From positions 1,550,001 to 1,614,000 of the forward strand of contig NZ_CP139698.1 of the NCBI RefSeq assembly GCF_034372165.1: 64,000 bases of DNA, given 5' to 3'. Position numbers and translations under genes: made by a program. This stretch comes from Christiangramia sp. OXR-203. Lineage in GTDB: Bacteria; Bacteroidota; Bacteroidia; Flavobacteriales; Flavobacteriaceae. The notes beneath the pieces are model-generated. The model did not search any database. It saw only the letters and a program-made list of their open reading frames with translations, and was not told the origin of the DNA. Positions 35,775 to 44,999 of the stretch are shown piece by piece (position 1 is the first letter of the stretch; each line of letters begins with the position of its first letter).

Positions 35775-38276
35775 TTAGTATGCCTCTTCATCGAAATCTT
35801 CGTCACCACTTCTACGGTTCTGTCTTTGTTTTTTCTGGTTGAATCTATAGATCATGGAAACTGTTATGTTCTGACCCTGTCTCCACTGGAATTCACTATC
35901 TCTTTCATACGTATCGGTTAATGTATAAGAATCTCTTTTTCTGGAGTTCAAAAGGTCACGCACGTTCAAAGAAATCGTCGCCTTTTCCTTGAAAATATCT
36001 TTACTGAATGCCAGGTCTAAAGAAAGAATACCTTCCTGAGTTCCCTGTACACCTTCGGCTGCACCTCTGTAAAATGCATTTGTTTGCCAGTCAATCTTAG
36101 CAGGAAGTGTCACTTTAGAACTAAAACGAGCGAACCAGCTATTGTTTTCAGCGTCATAACTTCTACCGTTATAATCACCTTCAGTTTTAAATCTGAAGAA
36201 ATTAAAACTACCATTCAGTCTTAACCAGTCTGCAGGGTTATATAATAAGCCTAATTCAGCACCTGTACGGTCATTACTGGAAAGGTTTACCGGGATTGTA
36301 CGTACGATATTCGTTCCAGCAACATTGTCTTCAATTCTTTCGAAAGAATCGGTTTCATGCTGATAATATATAGAAGAGGTCAAGGTAAGCTTCTCCCATC
36401 GTTTCAGGTATCCAAGGTCAAACGCATTTGAGTATGCAGGACTTAGATTAGGATTCCCCTGAAATACATTATTTGTACTACTACGAGAAGGGAAAGGATT
36501 GATGAACCAGCCTCTTGGTCTGTTGATCCTTCTGTTGTAACCTAAAGTGATGTTTTCTTCTTCAGCAACCTCGTAGATAAGGTTTACAGTTGGAAATAAC
36601 CCCAGGTAATTATTGTCAAAATCTGTATCAATAGGTATACCAAAAGCTTCTTCTAATTGGGCATCTGTAAGTTCACTTTCGATCTTACCTTTTAACTGCG
36701 TATTTTCTAATCTCAACCCGAGTAAAAAGGATAATTGTCCAAATTTACTACCGTATTGAGTATAGAGAGCGTTTACATTCTCGGTGTAATCGAATTCGTT
36801 GGTTAATGTTTCATTCAGAATAAAATTACCGGAGTTCACATCCTCCTGAAACAATTCATAGTCTGTTACTTCATTTTCAAAATTACCACGGTAACCGGCT
36901 TCGAATTGAGAATCTTCCCCTAATGGAAGAACGTAATCTGTCTGGATCAAAATTTCTGTTTGATCTTCGATCTGGTTGACGTTCTCACCAATCAAAGCAA
37001 AGTCTATATTTCCAGGATTGTTAAAAATATCTTCTGTAATTCTGGTAGCCTGAGTTTCACCATCAATTTCATATTGGAAATCTGCCGTAAGGGTATGGCC
37101 TTTATCGTCGAAGTTATTGATGTAGTTCAAAGCAAATTGCCAGCTGTTATCATCTTCTTCCTGTCTTTCTCGACGTTCAGTCTGCAGGACAAGACCAGCA
37201 TCACTCGTGAAGTAATCTGAATTATTAGTAGTTATATCCACATCATTACCACCTCTGTAGAAAATTGTTCCTGTTACAGATGATTGATCGTTCAGAAAAT
37301 ACTCCATTCCAAAGTTGGTGTTGAAATTCCTGCTCAGCCTATCGATATCCCTGTCTTCATAAATTCGGGAATAATCTGTAGAACTATTTTCAAAATATCT
37401 GGTATCAAAAAATCCGCCTCCTGGAGATTCATTATATCGAACTCCGGTCGTTGTAAATAAATTGAATTTTTCTGTACGGTAATTAAGGTTCGCATTTGCA
37501 CCTGCATTTGTTGGTGTACCAACGTTCACCGTGAAAGAACCATTAAAACCTAGCGTTTCCTTCTGAGTAAGAATTATATTCAGAATACCTGCCGTACCTT
37601 CTGCATCATATCTCGCCGAAGGAGAAGTAATTACCTCCACACGTTGTATGGCATCAGCAGGTAAATTATTTAGAACATTGGTGTCACCAAATCCAGCCAT
37701 AGCTGAAGGTTTACCATTAATAAGAATTTTCACGTTCTCATTACCACGAAGGCTAATTCCGCCATCGATATCCACGGTAACAGAAGGTACATTGTTCAAG
37801 GCATCACTAACAGTTCCACCAGCAGTGGTAAGATCTTTTCCAATGTTGTAAATCTTCTTGTCAAGTCTAACATCTACCTGGGTAGTTTCTGCCCGAACAA
37901 CTACTTCATCGAGATTTTCAGATCCCAGTCCTAGTAGAATTGTTCCCAGGTCCAGATCTGAATCTACATTTCGGTTTTTAAATACTTTAGATTCGTAAGA
38001 GATAAATTCTACGGTGATCGTATAGGTACCTTCCTGCACCGTGATCTCAAATTCACCATCTATATTGGTAACAGTTCCATCTACTTTTGAAGGATCGTTG
38101 GTATTCTGAACTGCGACAGTAGCATATTCCAGAGGAACATTTAGCTCGTCGTCCAGAACCTTTCCGGAAATGGTGTATTTTTTAAGAGGTGAAGGGCCCT
38201 GAGCGTAAGATTTAAAACTCAGCAAGCCGATGAATAGGAATAATAAACTTAGGGTATAGATCTTTCGATTGGTCAT
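35775..38276 (-). CDS. TonB-dependent-receptor-like outer membrane beta-barrel protein
   Basis: The 833-residue protein has a signal peptide ending SYAQG, a carboxypeptidase-regulatory-like beta domain (ISGKVLDDELNVPLEYATVAV), a plug domain (VSDALNNVPSVTVDIDGGISLRG, AEGTAGILNIILTQ) and a long beta-barrel with many aromatic-ended strands. It belongs to the outer-membrane beta-barrel group (PF14905-like). No SusD partner lies next to it, so a SusCD glycan system is unlikely. Ligand unknown. Confidence 0.92.
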   Translation of the reverse strand: MTNRKIYTLSLLFLFIGLLSFKSYAQGPSPLKKYTISGKVLDDELNVPLEYATVAVQNTNDPSKVDGTVTNIDGEFEITVQEGTYTITVEFISYESKVFKNRNVDSDLDLGTILLGLGSENLDEVVVRAETTQVDVRLDKKIYNIGKDLTTAGGTVSDALNNVPSVTVDIDGGISLRGNENVKILINGKPSAMAGFGDTNVLNNLPADAIQRVEVITSPSARYDAEGTAGILNIILTQKETLGFNGSFTVNVGTPTNAGANANLNYRTEKFNLFTTTGVRYNESPGGGFFDTRYFENSSTDYSRIYEDRDIDRLSRNFNTNFGMEYFLNDQSSVTGTIFYRGGNDVDITTNNSDYFTSDAGLVLQTERRERQEEDDNSWQFALNYINNFDDKGHTLTADFQYEIDGETQATRITEDIFNNPGNIDFALIGENVNQIEDQTEILIQTDYVLPLGEDSQFEAGYRGNFENEVTDYELFQEDVNSGNFILNETLTNEFDYTENVNALYTQYGSKFGQLSFLLGLRLENTQLKGKIESELTDAQLEEAFGIPIDTDFDNNYLGLFPTVNLIYEVAEEENITLGYNRRINRPRGWFINPFPSRSSTNNVFQGNPNLSPAYSNAFDLGYLKRWEKLTLTSSIYYQHETDSFERIEDNVAGTNIVRTIPVNLSSNDRTGAELGLLYNPADWLRLNGSFNFFRFKTEGDYNGRSYDAENNSWFARFSSKVTLPAKIDWQTNAFYRGAAEGVQGTQEGILSLDLAFSKDIFKEKATISLNVRDLLNSRKRDSYTLTDTYERDSEFQWRQGQNITVSMIYRFNQKKQRQNRRSGDEDFDEEAY

Positions 38277-38387
38277 TATATATTTTTACCCTATGACCAC
38301 AGGAAACTCACTTAGTTTAATGAACGAGGGTTAAAATATTGTTAAGCGCTAAATTTGGTTTAATAAACAATTGCAGCTATTTGTAAA

Positions 38388-38756
38388 TCAGGATTTTCTG
38401 GTAAGCTGTTTATTTAGATGAATATAATTTTCGAATTGCTCCTCATCGAGAAATCTTTGAAGTGATTTGTATTCACTCTTCTGGATAGTTTTCAATTTAT
38501 TCACTTGCTGACCAGTTCCTAAACTGGAATTAATGATCTCGTTTTTCTTAATCGTGTATTCTATGATCGCATCTTCCAGAAGTTGCGTCTGTCCCAAGGT
38601 CAGGTTTAACTGATTTTTCCAGGTTAGAGCAAGCTCAGCGGCGATCTCTCTAATTTCCCTGCGATTTTTTTCGTGAATATGGATCTGGGAGTATACGAAA
38701 CCAGCTACTGCCGCAGCGGCCAGACCAATAATTGTAATCCTGTATTGTAGTTTCAT
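38388..38756 (-). CDS. Membrane-anchored helical protein, unknown function
   Basis: The 122-residue protein has an N-terminal helix (ITIIGLAAAAVAGFVYS) and a helical, charged remainder with LTLGQTQLLEDAIIEY and a C-terminal EYKSLQRFLDEEQFENY. The helical hairpin resembles Spy/CpxP-type periplasmic proteins (LT.xQ…LxxLL), but I cannot show homology. It is 11 bp downstream of arsC-like. Confidence 0.72.
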   Translation of the reverse strand: MKLQYRITIIGLAAAAVAGFVYSQIHIHEKNRREIREIAAELALTWKNQLNLTLGQTQLLEDAIIEYTIKKNEIINSSLGTGQQVNKLKTIQKSEYKSLQRFLDEEQFENYIHLNKQLTRKS

Positions 38757-38767
38757 ATGAATAGTAA

Positions 38768-39112
38768 TTATAGCAATTTATCAATTTCAGTAGCAGGTCT
38801 TCCAACTACTGCATTTTTATCATTTTCAACAATTGGCCTTTCAATCAATTTAGGGTTTTCCACCATAATATGGATTAATTCATCCTCACTTAGATCTTTC
38901 CCTTTATAATTCTCTTTCCAGATCTTTTCTCCGGTTCGCATCAATTGAATAGGGGTATAACTCAATTTCGTGAGTAGCTGTTTAAGCTCTTTTGCTGAAA
39001 GTGGCTCTTTAAGGTACTCCCTGATTACAAATTCCTTACCAGAATTCTTCAGAAGTTCGAGTCCTTCTCTGGATTTCTTACATCTTGCGTTATGGTAAAT
39101 AGTATATTTCAT
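38768..39112 (-). CDS. arsC: ArsC/Spx-family arsenate reductase-like protein
   Basis: This 114-residue thioredoxin-fold protein has the active Cys at C11 in NARCKKSREG and the C-terminal VVGRPATEI motif typical of glutaredoxin-coupled ArsC. No ars operon is nearby, so it may act on another substrate. I use ATG at 39112; the codon before it is TTG. Confidence 0.88.
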   Translation of the reverse strand: MKYTIYHNARCKKSREGLELLKNSGKEFVIREYLKEPLSAKELKQLLTKLSYTPIQLMRTGEKIWKENYKGKDLSEDELIHIMVENPKLIERPIVENDKNAVVGRPATEIDKLL

Positions 39113-39163
39113 CAAGTCTTAATATAAACATTTCAGATTAAACAATAAAAGCTTTAATATGAA

Positions 39164-40262
39164 CTAATCTTCATTTTTCTGACCCATCATCATCAGAAAA
39201 GCTTTCAGAAAAGGATCAATAGCGCCGTCCATTACAGCATCAACATTTCCGGTTTCTTCCGCAGTTCTAACATCTTTCACGAGCTTATAAGGATGCATCA
39301 CGTAATTACGGATCTGTGAACCCCATTCTATCTTCATTTTAGAATCTTCGATTTCTCTTCGTTGCGCCTGTCTCTTCTGAAGTTCAATTTCAAATAACTG
39401 ACTCTTCAATAATTGCATCGCCTTGTTCTTATTTTCAAGCTGAGACCTGGTTTCAGAATTCTCGATAACGATTCCAGTTGGCTCATGACGAAGACGTACA
39501 GCGGTCTCCACTTTATTTACGTTTTGTCCACCTGCTCCGGAAGATCTCATCGTTTCCCAGCTAAGATCTGAAGGATTGATGTCAATTTCTATAGTATCAT
39601 CTACAAGCGGGTAGACATAAACAGAAGCGAATGAGGTGTGCCGTTTGGCATTACTATCAAAAGGAGAGATCCTCACAAGCCTGTGCACTCCATTTTCACC
39701 TTTTAGCCAACCAAAGGCGAATTCACCTTCGATTTCCAGTGTAACCGTTTTAATTCCAGCTACATCACCGCCCTGGTAATTTAATTCTCTGATCTTATAC
39801 TTTCGCTTTTCAGCCCACATCATGTACATGCGCATAAGCATTTCAGCCCAGTCGCAACTTTCAGTACCACCAGCACCCGCAGTAATTTGCAAAACCGCGC
39901 TCATGCTGTCTCCTTCTTCGGAAAGCATGTTTTTAAACTCAAGGTCTTCAATAAGATCAAGAGCTTCGTCATTTCTTTGCTGTACATCTTCCGCAGAAGC
40001 CTCATTCTCCTTATAGAACTCGTAGAGAACCTCAAGATCTTCTACTAAAGTTTCAGCTTTTTCATATTCATTTACCCAACTTTTTTCAGCATTGACCTCT
40101 CTCATTATCTGTTCAGCCTTTTTGGGGTCATTCCAGAAGTCTGGAGCAAAGGTCTTTTCCTCCATGTTGGTTATTTCAATCTTTTTGGCATCAATGTCAA
40201 AGATACCTCCTTAACGCAACCAGGCGCTCTTTGAGATCTCTTATGTTCTCGGTAGTAATCAT
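39164..40262 (-). CDS. prfB: Peptide chain release factor 2, with +1 programmed frameshift
   Basis: RF2 ends translation at UGA and UAA. Frame 1 starts ATG at 40262 and encodes [21 protein letters not shown], then meets a TGA at 40199-40197. Skipping one base continues into [11 protein letters not shown] and the main 333-residue frame, giving 365 residues in all. The main frame has RF2-specific SPF (RISPFDSN) and the GGQ loop ([11 protein letters not shown]). Treating only 39164-40165 as the gene would lose the N-terminal domain. Confidence 0.95.
40196..40211 (-). promoter_or_regulatory. prfB autoregulatory +1 frameshift site
   Basis: The - strand reads AGG AGG TAT CTT TGA C. This is the classical RF2 site: a Shine-Dalgarno-like AGGAGG three bases before CTT and an in-frame TGA C. 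Low RF2 slows termination and favours the +1 shift. Using an SD-like stimulator is notable in Bacteroidota, where SD motifs are rare at starts. Confidence 0.93.
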
Positions 40263-40357
40263 ATGTTCGATTTCACGTAAAAATAGAATTTAGGGGTGTT
40301 TCGGGAAAGTATTTAACGAATAATTTTTAGATTTAGACGGCTTTAAAAAATCCAACT

Positions 40358-42745
40358 ATGCGCTATTTCTTATCTATCTTTCTGGCATTCAGTATCTCCA
40401 TATCCACGAACGCCCAGTTCCTTGAGAAAAAAGAGGATCTTAAATCTTTTAAGGGGTTTTTTGATTTTCACTATAACGAAAATAAGGACGAGATCTACCT
40501 GCAAGTAGACCGTTTGAATACCGCTTTTTTATATACCCAGTTCTTAACCACCGGAGTAGGATCAAATGATATAGGACTTGACAGGGGACAACTAGGAAAT
40601 ACGAAGGTTCTGGAATTTAGAAAAGCAGGTAATAAACTTCTATTGGTAGAGCCTAATCAAAATTACCGCGCGATCACTACAAATCAGGCTGAAAAGACTA
40701 GTGTAAAAGAAGCTTTTGCAGAGTCGGTCATATTTGGTTTTGAAATCAAAGAGACTATAGATTCAACTTATGTCATTGATTTTACACCGTTTCTATTGGA
40801 AGATGCCCATGGTGTTAGTGAGAAGCTTAAGAGAGGTAAATTTGGTTCCTACAGCCTCGACAAGTCCAAAAGTGCTCTTAGCCTGGATCGCACTAAAGCC
40901 TTTCCAGAGAATGTGGAGTTTGAAGCGCTTCTTACATTTTCGGGGAAACCTACAGGAAGAACAGTAAATTCGGTGGTGCCAGACGCCAGTAATATTACCG
41001 TTAAACAGCATCATTCTTTCGTGAAGTTACCAGACGATAATTATAAGAAACGACTATTCGATCCCAGAAGCGGTGCGATCTTTATTTCTTACCAGGATTA
41101 TGCAAGTCCGGTTTATGAACCAATCACAAAACGTTATGCGATAAGGCATAGGCTGGAAAAAAAGAATCCAGATTCATTAGTAAGCGAAGCTGTTGAACCT
41201 ATTATTTATTATTTAGACCCTGGAACTCCTGAGCCCGTTCGCTCTGCTTTACTGGAAGGTGCATCCTGGTGGAACGAAGCTTACGAAGCCATTGGTTATA
41301 AAGATGCCTTTCAGGTTAAAATGCTGCCTGAAGATGCAGATCCACTCGATGTAAGATATAATGTGATCCAGTGGGTTCATAGATCTACCAGGGGTTGGAG
41401 CTATGGAGCAAGCGTTGTAGATCCAAGAACTGGTGAGATTATTAAGGGGCATGTTAGCTTGGGTAGTTTGAGGATTCGCCAGGATTTTATGATTGCACAG
41501 GCGCTTTTAGATAAGCCCTTTGCAGAATCTGATGATAATATTGAACCTATGATGGAACTTGCGCTAGCCAGGATTAGACAGTTGTCTGCGCATGAGGTGG
41601 GCCACACAATAGGTTTTGCTCATAACTTTGCAGCAAGTACTAGTGACCGAGCCTCTGTAATGGACTACCCTCATCCACAATTCAGTTTGAAGAATGGCGA
41701 AATTTCTGCGGAAGATGCCTACGCTAAAGGAATAGGGGAGTGGGACAAGGTTACCGTTCAATATAGTTATGGTGATATTCCGAAGGGAGAGAACGAAAGT
41801 GAATATTTAAATGAAACTCTTGAAGAAGCTAACAGAAACGGACTCATTTTTATATCGGATGCTGATGCCCGGGCTGCAGGTGGAGCAAATGCACTCGCTC
41901 ACTTATGGGATAATGGTAAAAATGCGGTTGATGAACTTGAAGATGTTTTAAATATTCGCAAACAGGCAATACAAAACTTTTCAGCTGATAATATTAGAAA
42001 TGGAGAACCATTTTCTGTATTGGAAGATGTTTTTGTACCGTTGTATTTTTTCCATAGATACCAAACTGAAGCTGCAGTAAAACTTGTGGGCGGACTCGAA
42101 TATGAGTACGCGGTTAAAGGAGCGGATAACTTAAACGTGAAAATTCTGGATGGTAATATTCAGAAGAAAGCGATTAAAGAGATATTGAAAACTCTTAAAG
42201 CTGAAGAAATTGCAATTCCGAAGGAAAAACTGGAGCTGTTTCCACCACGTGCATTTGGATTTGGTCGTGACCGCGAAAGTTTTAAAAGCAATACTGATGT
42301 TGCGTTTGATTTGTTAGGGGCTCCTGCGACTGCGGCAGGTATAACCATGCAATTCCTTTTCCATCCAGCAAGAGCTGAAAGATTAATTCAGCAAAAGGCA
42401 GTAGATAAAAACAATCCAGGTCTGGAGTTTTTATTGCAGGAAACTGTTGGCAATACAATCAAGTCAGTTTATAAAGATGAATACCTGAATACGGTTCAGC
42501 AAACAGTAAACTTCGTGGTTTTTAAACACCTTCTCAATCTTGCTGCTAACGATAAATCCACGAGCCTGGTTAAATCGGTTGCAAACGCTGAAATTGACGG
42601 GCTACAACAATGGCTTCAGAAGAATGATATCTCAGTAAACAGAGAAATGCTGAGAACTATCAAAGAATTCAGGGAGCATCCAGAGCAATTTCAGTTAAAA
42701 ATCAATATTCCGAAGATACCCGATGGATCACCTATTGGTAATTAA
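40358..42745 (+). CDS. Secreted zinc-dependent metalloprotease (metzincin, DUF5117/DUF5118 type)
   Basis: The 795-residue protein has a signal peptide (MRYFLSIFLAFSISISTNAQ). The extended zinc site HEVGHTIGFAHNF is a metzincin HExxHxxGxxH, followed by SVMDYPHP (the Met-turn). The N-terminal part (about 360 residues) matches the DUF5117-type prodomain-like region. It is likely periplasmic or surface peptide degradation. No operon partner. Confidence 0.92.
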   Translation: MRYFLSIFLAFSISISTNAQFLEKKEDLKSFKGFFDFHYNENKDEIYLQVDRLNTAFLYTQFLTTGVGSNDIGLDRGQLGNTKVLEFRKAGNKLLLVEPNQNYRAITTNQAEKTSVKEAFAESVIFGFEIKETIDSTYVIDFTPFLLEDAHGVSEKLKRGKFGSYSLDKSKSALSLDRTKAFPENVEFEALLTFSGKPTGRTVNSVVPDASNITVKQHHSFVKLPDDNYKKRLFDPRSGAIFISYQDYASPVYEPITKRYAIRHRLEKKNPDSLVSEAVEPIIYYLDPGTPEPVRSALLEGASWWNEAYEAIGYKDAFQVKMLPEDADPLDVRYNVIQWVHRSTRGWSYGASVVDPRTGEIIKGHVSLGSLRIRQDFMIAQALLDKPFAESDDNIEPMMELALARIRQLSAHEVGHTIGFAHNFAASTSDRASVMDYPHPQFSLKNGEISAEDAYAKGIGEWDKVTVQYSYGDIPKGENESEYLNETLEEANRNGLIFISDADARAAGGANALAHLWDNGKNAVDELEDVLNIRKQAIQNFSADNIRNGEPFSVLEDVFVPLYFFHRYQTEAAVKLVGGLEYEYAVKGADNLNVKILDGNIQKKAIKEILKTLKAEEIAIPKEKLELFPPRAFGFGRDRESFKSNTDVAFDLLGAPATAAGITMQFLFHPARAERLIQQKAVDKNNPGLEFLLQETVGNTIKSVYKDEYLNTVQQTVNFVVFKHLLNLAANDKSTSLVKSVANAEIDGLQQWLQKNDISVNREMLRTIKEFREHPEQFQLKINIPKIPDGSPIGN

Positions 42746-42942
42746 TCGGTAATTCTTAGTATCGTGCAATTTGAGAGGTTTAAATTTGAAGTATTAATAC
42801 TGCGACCCATAGAGTGCCCGTGCATTGCGCTCATTCTATTTATAATAATGTCTATAGCAAATAGATGTGCCATTTATTCAATTTGAAATACCGCTGAAAG
42901 AAATTTTAAGTTTTTACCTTAGCAAGCAGCAAAACTTATTTG

Positions 42943-43971
42943 ATGAAAGAAATAGATTTACGAAGTGATACCGTAACCAGGCCAACAAAAGAAATGATGC
43001 AGGCGATGATGACTGCGGAAGTTGGTGATGATGTATATAAAGAAGATCCGACTATTAATGCTTTGGAGAAAAAGCTAGCAGATATGTTCGGAATGGATGA
43101 AGCTTTATTTTTTCCTACGGGAAGCATGGCGAATCAGGCTGCGATTAAACTACATACGCAACCCGGAGAGCAACTCATTTGTGATAAGTGGGCGCATGTA
43201 TTCAATTATGAAGGTGGTGGTGTTTCCTTTAATAGTGGTGTTTCCTGTAAGCTTGTGGATGGAGATCGCGGGATGATCACTGCTTCCCAGGTAGAAGAAA
43301 ATATCAATGCTCCAGATTTTTATCATAGTCCGTTGACTACTCTTGTCTGTCTGGAAAATACTACGAACAAAGGAGGTGGAGCATGCTATGAGCTTGAAAC
43401 CATCCAGGAGATTCGTGAAGTGTGCGATCGTCATGAACTTGGATTACATCTTGATGGAGCCAGACTTTTCAATGCTTTTGCTGAAAAAGATTATACTCCC
43501 AAAGATTTCGGAAAAGTTTTCGATACCATTTCGGTTTGTCTTTCTAAAGGTTTAGGGACTCCAATGGGTTCAGTGCTTATAGGAAAGAAATCCCTGATGA
43601 AAAATGCCATTAGAGTGCGAAAAGTTCTTGGAGGAGGAATGCGCCAGGTAGGTTTTATGGCTGCCGCAGGAATTTACGCTCTGGATAATCATCTTGAGCA
43701 GCTGAAGAAAGATAATGATCGCGCATTAGAACTTTCAGAATTATTGTCAAAACAGCCTTATGTAAAGAGTCTTGAACCAACCGAAACCAACATTATCATA
43801 TTCTATCTGAAGGATGATGTTAAAGAACTGGAGTTTATGCAAAAGCTCGATGAGAAGAACATACGAATAAGTAATATGGGACAGGGAAAACTTAGAATTG
43901 TAACTCATCATGATTATACAGAGGAGATGCACCAATTCTTTAAGGAAACCTTGCAGAAAATACGTTTCTAG
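42943..43971 (+). CDS. ltaE: Low-specificity L-threonine aldolase
   Basis: This PLP enzyme cleaves threonine or allo-threonine to glycine and acetaldehyde. The 342-residue protein from ATG 42943 starts EIDLRSDTVTRPTKEMMQ and has the PLP lysine K202 in CLSKGLGTPMGS and LHLDGARLFNAF. The in-frame TTG at 42940 is discarded. Confidence 0.95.
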   Translation: MKEIDLRSDTVTRPTKEMMQAMMTAEVGDDVYKEDPTINALEKKLADMFGMDEALFFPTGSMANQAAIKLHTQPGEQLICDKWAHVFNYEGGGVSFNSGVSCKLVDGDRGMITASQVEENINAPDFYHSPLTTLVCLENTTNKGGGACYELETIQEIREVCDRHELGLHLDGARLFNAFAEKDYTPKDFGKVFDTISVCLSKGLGTPMGSVLIGKKSLMKNAIRVRKVLGGGMRQVGFMAAAGIYALDNHLEQLKKDNDRALELSELLSKQPYVKSLEPTETNIIIFYLKDDVKELEFMQKLDEKNIRISNMGQGKLRIVTHHDYTEEMHQFFKETLQKIRF

Positions 43972-44050
43972 AGTTTCTTAACTAAATATTAGCAGGGCTT
44001 TACCACAGAAGAAATAGACTTTCCTGTAATTTTCGGAAAAACTTAAAGCA

Positions 44051-44566
44051 ATGAAAAATTTAAGACCAAGACAGGCAGTTCCAGAACTTATAGTAAAAAC
44101 TACTAATGGTATGGACTGGAACCTTAGAGATAACCAACCTGAGAATTTCACCATGCTTATTTTTTACCGGGGTATACACTGCCCGGTTTGTAAAAGCTAC
44201 CTTGAGGAATTGAACACCATGGTAGACGATTTTAAAGATAAGGGCGTCAATATCATTTGTGTAAGTTCCAATACTAAAGAGTTAGCTGAGAAAACTGTGG
44301 AAGAATGGGATGTTGATAATCTCACTATAGGTCATAGTTTTGATGTAGAAGATGGAAGAAAGTGGGATTTGTATGTATCTGAAGGGATTAAGGATTCTGA
44401 ACCTGCTGAGTTTGTAGAACCAGCTTTATTCCTAATAAGACCTGATAGTACCTTATATTCAGCGAGTATTCAGTCTATGCCATTCGCAAGACCACAATTT
44501 GTGGATCTTATAAAGTCGATCTCTTTTGTAAATAAAGAAGATTACCCTGCCAGGGGAGAGGCATAG
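44051..44566 (+). CDS. Peroxiredoxin-like (AhpC/TSA family) protein
   Basis: The 171-residue thioredoxin-fold protein has a CxxC site in IHCPVCKSYLEEL, instead of the typical TPxC peroxiredoxin motif, and no signal peptide. It belongs to the peroxiredoxin-like branch; peroxidase activity is not certain. A strong terminator follows. Confidence 0.85.
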   Translation: MKNLRPRQAVPELIVKTTNGMDWNLRDNQPENFTMLIFYRGIHCPVCKSYLEELNTMVDDFKDKGVNIICVSSNTKELAEKTVEEWDVDNLTIGHSFDVEDGRKWDLYVSEGIKDSEPAEFVEPALFLIRPDSTLYSASIQSMPFARPQFVDLIKSISFVNKEDYPARGEA

Positions 44567-44584
44567 TAATTTTAGAATAAACAT

Positions 44585-44613
44585 AAAAAAAGCGGGCTGT
44601 GCCCGCTTTTTTT
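44585..44613. terminator. Bidirectional intrinsic terminator
   Basis: AAAGCGGGC, loop TGT, GCCCGCTTT with flanking A and T runs; shared by the convergent genes. Confidence 0.93.
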
Positions 44614-44935
44614 ATTTGAACATATCCATTCCTGGAATGTCTGGCATTCCATCTTTAGCTGCAGAACCAATTTCAGCTTCGTTAATATCTGTCGCCTTTT
44701 TGATCGCTTTGTTCATGGTAAGAACCAGGTAGTCTTCCAGTTGTTCTTTATCATCCAGTAATTGCTCGTCAACACTAATGTTTTTGACTTCCCGATTTGC
44801 TGTGATGGTCACTTTTAGCAGTCCATCTGCAGATTGTTCATCTATTAATACTGTATCAAGTCTCTTCTTGGTTTTCTCTACTTTTTCCTGGGCTTCTTTC
44901 AGCTTATTCATCATGCCCATCATATCTCCAAACAT
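44612..44935 (-). CDS. ybaB: YbaB/EbfC family nucleoid-associated protein
   Basis: The 107-residue protein begins [16 protein letters not shown], with a coiled-coil N-terminus and the central [19 protein letters not shown] typical of YbaB. It binds DNA as a dimer. Usually it sits next to dnaX and recR in proteobacteria; here it is alone. TAATTTTG on the - strand at 44965-44972 fits a -7 box. Confidence 0.93.
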   Translation of the reverse strand: MFGDMMGMMNKLKEAQEKVEKTKKRLDTVLIDEQSADGLLKVTITANREVKNISVDEQLLDDKEQLEDYLVLTMNKAIKKATDINEAEIGSAAKDGMPDIPGMDMFK

Positions 44936-44999
44936 ATATTTATCATTTTAAAAATTGGTAAGCTCAAAATTACTAAATTAAGGTTTGAAATATGCCATT

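Noticed and set aside
39164-40165. prfB as a normal 333-residue gene
   Set aside because: The canonical frameshift site and the missing N-terminal domain just upstream show it is only the second frame.
42746-42942. Possible riboswitch before threonine aldolase
   Set aside because: The 197-bp gap shows no strong stem set or recognisable aptamer; only an imperfect -7 box is near.
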